A DNA stretch of 64,000 bases from Amycolatopsis sulphurea (GTDB taxonomy: Bacteria > Actinomycetota > Actinomycetes > Mycobacteriales > Pseudonocardiaceae): assembly GCF_002564045.1 (NCBI RefSeq), contig NZ_PDJK01000001.1:496001-560000 (forward strand), given 5' to 3'. The position numbers were made by a program, and so were the translations under genes. Of this stretch, positions 58,968 through 64,000 are shown in pieces. A model generated the notes under the pieces. That model made no database searches and was not told where the DNA came from. It worked only from the letters and a program-made list of their open reading frames with translations. How positions within the stretch are numbered: position 1 is the stretch's first letter; every line of letters begins with the position of its first letter.

Positions 58968-60048
58968 TTTCACCGAGCACGAAAGCGGGGCGTTCCCGCA
59001 GCAGGGGCAGCAGTTCCGCCCCCTGCCGCCGGATCTCCGGCAGGTACGGCGTGTCCGACAGCACGAAATGCGTCACCCCGAGTTCCCGGTATTTCCGCAG
59101 CGACTTCGCCACTTCCCCGGCCGTCCCCACGAGCCAGGTCGTCGCCGCGCCGCCGCCGCCGTATTTGCCCGGGGCGGTGTACAGATTGTCGTCCAGGACT
59201 TCGCCGCGGGCAGCCAGATCGAGGAGGCGTTGCTGGCCCGTGGCAGCACGCCGGAGGGGGTCGCGGGCGAGCTTGCCGTTCGCCATCGCCGCGACCTTCG
59301 CCTCCGCGTCGGCCCACGCCTGCTCGGTCGTGTCGCGGACCACCGTCGTGATGCGGAGGCCGAACTCCAGTGGCGCGTGGCGGCGTTCCAGCCGGGTGCT
59401 CAGCCCGCGTAACCGGTCGATGCGTTCGGCGATGCCGTCGAGGGGTTCGCCCCAGAACAGCTGGACGTCGGCCTCGGTCGCGGCGACGCGTTCGGCCGCG
59501 GGGGACGCGCCGCCGAAATACAGGCGCGGGTGGCGTCGTTCGCCGTGGACCACGATGCGGGGCGTGATCGTCGAACCGGTGACGGAGAAGTGCTCACCGC
59601 GGTAGGTGACGTTCTCCTCCGTCCACAAGCGACGGATGATCTGCAGGAACTCCTTGGTGCGACCATAACGGTGTGCCTGGTCGCCTTCGGTGTCGCCATA
59701 GGCGGCGAGGTCGTCCAGGCCGGACACGATGTTCACCAGTACCCGTCCGCCGGTGAGGTGGTCGAGAGTGGCGGCTGCGGCGGCGAAGTTCGCGGGGCGC
59801 CAGTAGCCGGGGCGGATCGCGATGAGCGGCTGGAACCTCGTGGTCCGCGCGGCGAGCGCGGTGGCGAGGGTGAAGGTGTCCGGACGGCCCCATCCTGCGC
59901 CGAGGAGCGCGCCGTCCCAGCCGTGGTCTTCGAGGGCGAGCGCGTGACCGGTCAGTGTGGCGAGGCTGTTGTGGCCCTCGACGGTATCGTCGCCGCGGTG
60001 CCCCGGTTCGGCCTGGTTGGGGATGTACCACAGGAACTGTTCGCTCAC
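58960..60048 (-). CDS. LLM flavin-dependent monooxygenase, SsuD-like
   Basis: A 362-residue luciferase-like enzyme close to alkanesulfonate monooxygenase: Q-F-L-W-Y-I-P start, L-L-G-A-G-W-G-R-P-D near 48, R-P-G-Y-W-R-P near 80, N-I-V-S-G near 109, Y-G-R-T-K-E-F near 131. SsuD-type enzymes use reduced FMN to cleave C-S bonds of sulfonates. GTG at 60048 overlaps the stop of the previous gene. It is the last gene of a five-gene operon. No flavin reductase is in view. Confidence 0.82.
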   Translation of the reverse strand: MSEQFLWYIPNQAEPGHRGDDTVEGHNSLATLTGHALALEDHGWDGALLGAGWGRPDTFTLATALAARTTRFQPLIAIRPGYWRPANFAAAAATLDHLTGGRVLVNIVSGLDDLAAYGDTEGDQAHRYGRTKEFLQIIRRLWTEENVTYRGEHFSVTGSTITPRIVVHGERRHPRLYFGGASPAAERVAATEADVQLFWGEPLDGIAERIDRLRGLSTRLERRHAPLEFGLRITTVVRDTTEQAWADAEAKVAAMANGKLARDPLRRAATGQQRLLDLAARGEVLDDNLYTAPGKYGGGGAATTWLVGTAGEVAKSLRKYRELGVTHFVLSDTPYLPEIRRQGAELLPLLRERPAFVLGERL

Positions 60049-61370
60049 GGCAGGGCTCCGATCGGTCGGGCGGGCGCGAGACCGAGACGGCCGCGCAGGG
60101 TGGGATCGTGGTACTCGGCCTGGAACAGACCGCGATCCTGCAGGATCGGCACGACGAGCCGGGCGAAGTTCCCGAAGTCGGCCGCGGTGTCCGCGGGCAT
60201 CACCGTGAACCCGTCCGCCGCGCCGGCCTCGAACCACGCCTGCAGGTCGTCCGCGACCGCGACGGCGGACCCGGTGAGCAGCCGGTGCCCGGCGCCCCCG
60301 GCGCTGCCCCGGACCAATTCACCTGCGGTATGCGGGCGCTGCGCGATCAGCGCGCGGACGGCCGTGGCGAACCCGGTGGAGAACGCGCCGCCGGGCACCG
60401 CGTCCGGCAGGTCGGCGGCGGTGATCGGGTCGTCCGGGCCGAAATCCTTTGCGGACAGGCCGAGATTGCCCAGCAGCACGCCCGCGAGCCGGTCGATCGG
60501 CAACGTCGCGTGCAGCTCCCGCTCCCGGCGCTGTGCCTCGCCTTCGGTGGCCGAGGTGAGGACGACGACCCCGAGGGAAACCTTGACGTCATTGGGATCC
60601 CGGCCCGCACCTTCGGCCCGCCGCCGGATGTCCTCGCGGAAGGCGACCGCGCCGTCGAGGGTCTGCGCGACGGTGAACACGACGTCGGCGAACCGGGCGG
60701 CGAGGTCCCGGCCGTCCTCGGAGCCGCCCGCCTGCACGATCACCGGCCGCCCCTGGGGACCGGCGCCGACCGGCAGCGGGCCGGCGACGGAGAAGAACTC
60801 GCCGTGGTGGTCGATCCGGTGGATCCGCGCGGGATCGGCGTAGCGGCCGGTAGTCTTGTCCGCGACGACGGCGCCGGGCTCCCAGCCGTCCCACAGCCGG
60901 GTCACCACGTCGAGGAATTCGTGCGCCCGCCGGTACCGGTCCGCCTTGGCCGGGTGTTCGGCGAGGCCGAAATTCGCCGCCGCGGCGGGGGTGCCGGTGG
61001 TGACGACGTTGACCGCGGCGCGGCCCTTCGTCACGTGATCGAGCGCCTGGAACCGGCGCGCGAAGTTGTACGGGGAGTTGTATGTTGTCGAGCTGGTCGC
61101 GATCACCCCCAGGTGCGTGGTGACCGCGGCGAGGTTTCCCAGCAGTACCAACGGGTCCAGCCCGGTTCCCGGTGCGTCCTCGATCTCCCCGCGCAGCGCG
61201 GGGCCGTCGCCGAGGAACACGGCGTCGATCTTCGCGGCCTCGGCGATCCGCGCGAGCCGCTGGAAGTGGTCGATGTCCAGGTATGCCAGCGGATCCGCGT
61301 GGGGGAGCCGCCAGGCGTGGCGAAAGTGGCCAGGCGTCATCAGCGACAGGTTCAGGTGCATCCGGCTCAC
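60045..61370 (-). CDS. LLM monooxygenase, NtaA/SnaA/DszA family
   Basis: A 441-residue FMNH2-dependent monooxygenase: L-N-L-S-L-M-T-P-G-H start, H-F-Q-R-L-A-R-I-A-E near 34-43, V-F-L-G-D near 50, T-S-S-T-T-Y-N-S-P-Y-N-F-A-R near 92-105, N-V-V-T-T near 120. Members act on nitrilotriacetate, dibenzothiophene sulfone, N-acetylcysteine-type and similar compounds. ATG at 61370 overlaps the upstream stop (ATGA). The substrate is unknown; the company of an SsuD-like enzyme suggests organosulfur use. Confidence 0.82.
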   Translation of the reverse strand: MSRMHLNLSLMTPGHFRHAWRLPHADPLAYLDIDHFQRLARIAEAAKIDAVFLGDGPALRGEIEDAPGTGLDPLVLLGNLAAVTTHLGVIATSSTTYNSPYNFARRFQALDHVTKGRAAVNVVTTGTPAAAANFGLAEHPAKADRYRRAHEFLDVVTRLWDGWEPGAVVADKTTGRYADPARIHRIDHHGEFFSVAGPLPVGAGPQGRPVIVQAGGSEDGRDLAARFADVVFTVAQTLDGAVAFREDIRRRAEGAGRDPNDVKVSLGVVVLTSATEGEAQRRERELHATLPIDRLAGVLLGNLGLSAKDFGPDDPITAADLPDAVPGGAFSTGFATAVRALIAQRPHTAGELVRGSAGGAGHRLLTGSAVAVADDLQAWFEAGAADGFTVMPADTAADFGNFARLVVPILQDRGLFQAEYHDPTLRGRLGLAPARPIGALP

Positions 61371-62431
61371 GACGGCACCACCTCGGCCGCGGGCCGCCAG
61401 CCGAGCGCCGGGGCGAGCTGCCGTGCCGTGTCGGTGAGCAGCCGCAGGTGCTCGTCGAAGTCCGGCACGCCGGGCACGAAGCTGACCAGCAGGTCCGTGG
61501 CGTGCCGCAGCGCCGGATCACGCGTCAGCTCGGCTGCCAGGTCGTCCGGCGGCCCGATCAGCGCGTGGTCGGCGGCGAGGTAGTCGTCGACGCCGAGCGC
61601 CGTCGCGTCCCGCCGGTGCGACTGCCAGCTCTGCCACCGCCGTACGCCCGAGGTGACCAGCTCACGCGCGACCGCGCGGTCCGGGTGCGGGTACACCGCG
61701 CGCGAGACCTGCACGCGAGGCGCACGGTCTGGCTCGGTCCACGCTTCGCGGTACGTGGCGATCCACTCGGCTTGCGCGCGCTGGGCCTCGGCCACGGTCG
61801 AGCCGCTCCACGCGGTCGCGCGGGACAGCTGCAGCCCGTCCCCGGCCCGTGCGGCGGCGGCTGCGGCACGGTGCGCGTGGTCCGGGGCGCTCGTGGTCGC
61901 CTGCCACAGCCGGTGCCGCACGCCCGTGCCCGGCGGGTGCAGCACCTCGCCGGAATCGTTGAGCGCCTTGCCTTCCAGCACCTCGTGCAGACGCGCGGCG
62001 GACGCGTCGAACAGCGTGTGCCGCTCGCCCAGGTCCCGCCCGAATGCCTCCCATGCGCCGGGGAAGGGGCCCGACCCGACGCCCAGTTCGAGTCGCCCGG
62101 CGCTGAGCGCGTCGAGCGTGGCCGCGTCCTCGGCGACCCGCAGCGGATCCTCCAGCGGCAGCACGAGCACGCCGGTGCCGAGGCCGATCCAGTGCGTGTG
62201 CTGCGCTATCGCGGCGAGCACCACCAAGGGAGCCGACACGTGCTCCTTCCCCTGCCGGAAGTGCCGCTGGATCACCCAGCCGGAGTCGTAGCCCAGCTCC
62301 TCCGCGGCCACGAACAGCTCCACCGCCTGCCGGTACGCCCGCGCGGGCGGCACGTCGGTGTCCAGGTGCAGCAGGAAGTTCAGCCGGAACGGGCGCCCGT
62401 CCCCGAGCCCGGCGCCGATCGGCGCGGTCAC
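61367..62431 (-). CDS. LLM class flavin-dependent oxidoreductase
   Basis: A 354-residue luciferase-like protein: F-L-L-H-L-D-T near 19, A-E-E-L-G-Y-D-S-G-W-V near 43-53, G-L-G-T-G-V-L-V-L-P near 83-92, G-R-L-E-L-G-V-G-S-G near 111-120. GTG at 62431 overlaps the aldo/keto reductase stop. Third monooxygenase of the operon; function otherwise unknown. Confidence 0.78.
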   Translation of the reverse strand: MTAPIGAGLGDGRPFRLNFLLHLDTDVPPARAYRQAVELFVAAEELGYDSGWVIQRHFRQGKEHVSAPLVVLAAIAQHTHWIGLGTGVLVLPLEDPLRVAEDAATLDALSAGRLELGVGSGPFPGAWEAFGRDLGERHTLFDASAARLHEVLEGKALNDSGEVLHPPGTGVRHRLWQATTSAPDHAHRAAAAAARAGDGLQLSRATAWSGSTVAEAQRAQAEWIATYREAWTEPDRAPRVQVSRAVYPHPDRAVARELVTSGVRRWQSWQSHRRDATALGVDDYLAADHALIGPPDDLAAELTRDPALRHATDLLVSFVPGVPDFDEHLRLLTDTARQLAPALGWRPAAEVVPS

Positions 62432-63447
62432 AGCTTCAGCCCCGTGCCGTGCACGCCGTGCTCGTCGATCAGGGCCAGCTCCTCACCGGTCAGCGGCGCG
62501 AAGTCCAGCGCCCGCAGGTTGTGGTCCAGCTGCCCGGTGCTGCTCGCGCCGATGAGCGCGGACGTCACTTCCGGCCGGCGCAGCACCCACTGCAGCGCCA
62601 GCTGCGCGAGCGACTGCCCGCGTTCCCCGGCCAGCTTGTTCAGCGCGGCCGCGCGCTCACGGTAGGTGGCGTCGATGACGTCGGGGGAGAGGAACGCGCT
62701 CGCCTGCGCCCGGGCCCCCTCGGGAATGTCGATCAGGTACTTGTCGGTCAGCAGGCCCTGCGCGAGCGGCGAGTAGACGATCACACCGAAACCCTCCCCG
62801 GCGGCCAGCTTCAGCAGGCCGTTGCGCTCGGGGCGGCGGTCGAAGATCGAGTACCGCGGCTGGTGCAGCAGCAGCGGCACTCCCGCATCCCGCAGCAGCG
62901 TCGTGGCCTCACCCGCCCGGTCGGGCAGGTAGTTGGAGACGCCGGCGTACAGCGCTTTGCCCTGTTGCACCGCGCTCACCAGCGCACCGACCGTCTCTTC
63001 GATGGGGGTGCTCAGGTCCGGGCTGTGGCTGTAGAACACGTCGACGTAGTCCGTGCCGAGATCGCGCAGGCTGTGGTCCAGTGATGCCAGCAGCGACTTC
63101 CGCGACGCGCCCTTCTGGTACGGGCTCGCGCCGATCGGATTGCCCGCCTTGGTGGAGAGGATCAGCTCGTCCCGGTGCGGCGCGAGGTCGCGCGCCAGCA
63201 CCCGGCCGAAGAACTTCTGCGCACCACGCGGGGGCGGGCCGTAGCGGTCGGCGTTGTCGAAGTGCGTGATCCCGAGGTCGAACGCGTGCAGCACGATCTC
63301 GCGGCGCTTCTCGTAGCTGTGGTCCGGGCCGAACTTCTGCCACAGCCCGAAGGAGAACGCGGGCAGGTCGAGCCCGGACCGGCCGGCGCGACGGTAGGGC
63401 AGGTGTTCGTAGCGGTCCGAGGCGGGCGTGTGGAGGGGGGTGCTCAC
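62428..63447 (-). CDS. aldo/keto reductase, YghZ-like
   Basis: A 339-residue NADPH-dependent reductase. Catalytic tetrad visible: Asp and Tyr in F-D-N-A-D-R-Y-G near residue 60, Lys in L-S-T-K-A-G near 97, His in Y-S-H-S-P-D near 138. GTG at 63447 follows GGAAAGGAAAC; a TTG at 63468 is a less likely start. It would reduce aldehydes, for instance those freed by the monooxygenases of the operon. Confidence 0.82.
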   Translation of the reverse strand: MSTPLHTPASDRYEHLPYRRAGRSGLDLPAFSFGLWQKFGPDHSYEKRREIVLHAFDLGITHFDNADRYGPPPRGAQKFFGRVLARDLAPHRDELILSTKAGNPIGASPYQKGASRKSLLASLDHSLRDLGTDYVDVFYSHSPDLSTPIEETVGALVSAVQQGKALYAGVSNYLPDRAGEATTLLRDAGVPLLLHQPRYSIFDRRPERNGLLKLAAGEGFGVIVYSPLAQGLLTDKYLIDIPEGARAQASAFLSPDVIDATYRERAAALNKLAGERGQSLAQLALQWVLRRPEVTSALIGASSTGQLDHNLRALDFAPLTGEELALIDEHGVHGTGLKL

Positions 63448-63464
63448 GGGGGTTTCCTTTCCGG

Positions 63465-64000
63465 TCAAGGGTTACGGCGCGCGGCGGGCTGCAGGGCGGG
63501 CGTGTCCTGCCCGGTGTCCCGTTCGAGGAACTGGGTGCCGGGGTCGACGATCTCGTCGATCCGGTCGAGCACTTCGGTGCCCAGTTCGGTGGTCGCGGCC
63601 TTGAGGTAGGCATCGAGGTGCTCCTGCGTGCGCGGGCCGATGATGACGCTGCTCACCGCGGGATGGCTCAGCGCGAACCCGACCGACAGGTCCACAAGGG
63701 ACAGACCGTGCGCCTCGGCGAGTCCGGCGAGGGCGTCCGCGGCGACGAGCTTGCGGTGGTTGCGGGCCAGGCCCACATCGAACCGCCCGGGCACGAGATC
63801 GGCGCGGGCGGACTCCGGCTGCGGTCCGCCGAGCCGGTACTTCCCGGACAGCCATCCGGCGGCCAGCGGCCCGTAGCTGAGCACGCCGATGCCGTACTTG
63901 CGCGCCACGGGCAGCACCTCGCGTTCCGCGCCGCGCACGAGCGGCGAGTACGGCAGCTGCTCGGTGTGCGGCGCGACGAGGCCGTGTTTTTCGGCCAGCC
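63465..64000 (-). CDS. aldo/keto reductase, 5' end off the window
   Basis: The last 178 residues or so of a second aldo/keto reductase enter from the right edge; the frame is open to 64000. L-P-Y-S-P-L and G-I-G-V-L-S-Y-G-P-L-A-A-G-W-L-S-G-K-Y are the family's cofactor-binding region, and V-S-S-V-I-I-G-P-R-T-Q-E-H-L the C-terminal NADPH site. The stop lies 17 bases before the next gene's start. First visible gene of the LLM/AKR operon. Confidence 0.82.
   Translation of the reverse strand, partial: LAEKHGLVAPHTEQLPYSPLVRGAEREVLPVARKYGIGVLSYGPLAAGWLSGKYRLGGPQPESARADLVPGRFDVGLARNHRKLVAADALAGLAEAHGLSLVDLSVGFALSHPAVSSVIIGPRTQEHLDAYLKAATTELGTEVLDRIDEIVDPGTQFLERDTGQDTPALQPAARRNP

Overview
The window is high-GC DNA whose protein signatures point to an actinomycete, probably a Pseudonocardiaceae member close to Amycolatopsis. 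This is inferred from an SsgA-like division protein, WhiB, AfsR/SARP, actinobacterial integrative-element genes and codon bias; no rRNA is present to settle it.

Positions 1-16.4 kb hold most of an actinomycete integrative and conjugative element (AICE). Its left end lies outside the window. Transfer genes come first: small membrane proteins, a DUF2637 Spd-like protein and an FtsK/TraB-type DNA translocase preceded by GAGTCCA iterons. A replication and accessory module follows: small proteins punctuated by perfect hairpins, a prim-pol replication protein, a P-loop kinase-like protein, a C5 cytosine DNA methyltransferase and an AAA helicase. An iteron-rich candidate origin, a WhiB protein, an excisionase and a tyrosine integrase close the element against tRNA-Val(GAC). 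tRNA-Cys and tRNA-Gly follow, then an SsgB-like gene and tRNA-Val(CAC) with a second integrase remnant beside it.

Positions 19.3-22.1 kb encode a CbiMNQO cobalt importer under a cobalamin riboswitch. Positions 22.9-32.8 kb are the most interesting part. A SigC-like ECF sigma factor stands divergent from a Cys-rich zf-HC2 protein. Next come a BtuFCD/FepBDC-type importer (minus strand) and a divergent operon of MFS exporter, asparagine-synthetase-like amidotransferase, P450 and Dit1/PvcA-type isocyanide synthase. The same ECF-like promoter, GGAAC-N17-CGAC, stands before the zf-HC2 gene, the importer operon and the MFS-led operon. I propose a SigC-controlled isocyanide metallophore, possibly a copper chalkophore, with its own export and re-import. 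The gene set would suit an amidated, P450-dimerised isocyano-tyrosine product.

Positions 32.9-38 kb are a scrapyard: a broken ABC ATPase, two low-GC orphan genes, a truncated FkbM methyltransferase, a frameshifted IS5-like element, transposase debris and a broken alpha/beta hydrolase. Then come a methyltransferase, an AfsR/SARP regulator, a PQQ-propeller lipoprotein, a Ser/Thr kinase and a SulP transporter. Between them lie MITE-like repeats with GCAGGG...CGGCAAAG termini and GTGAAGGGGCCCTTCAC hairpins.

Positions 49.2-58.1 kb encode a fungal-style, fully reducing single-module PKS (KS-AT-DH-MT-ER-KR-ACP, no thioesterase), translationally coupled to an aldehyde dehydrogenase. From 58.9 kb to the right edge runs a tightly coupled minus-strand operon of two aldo/keto reductases and three flavin-dependent LLM monooxygenases, probably for sulfonate or related substrate use.
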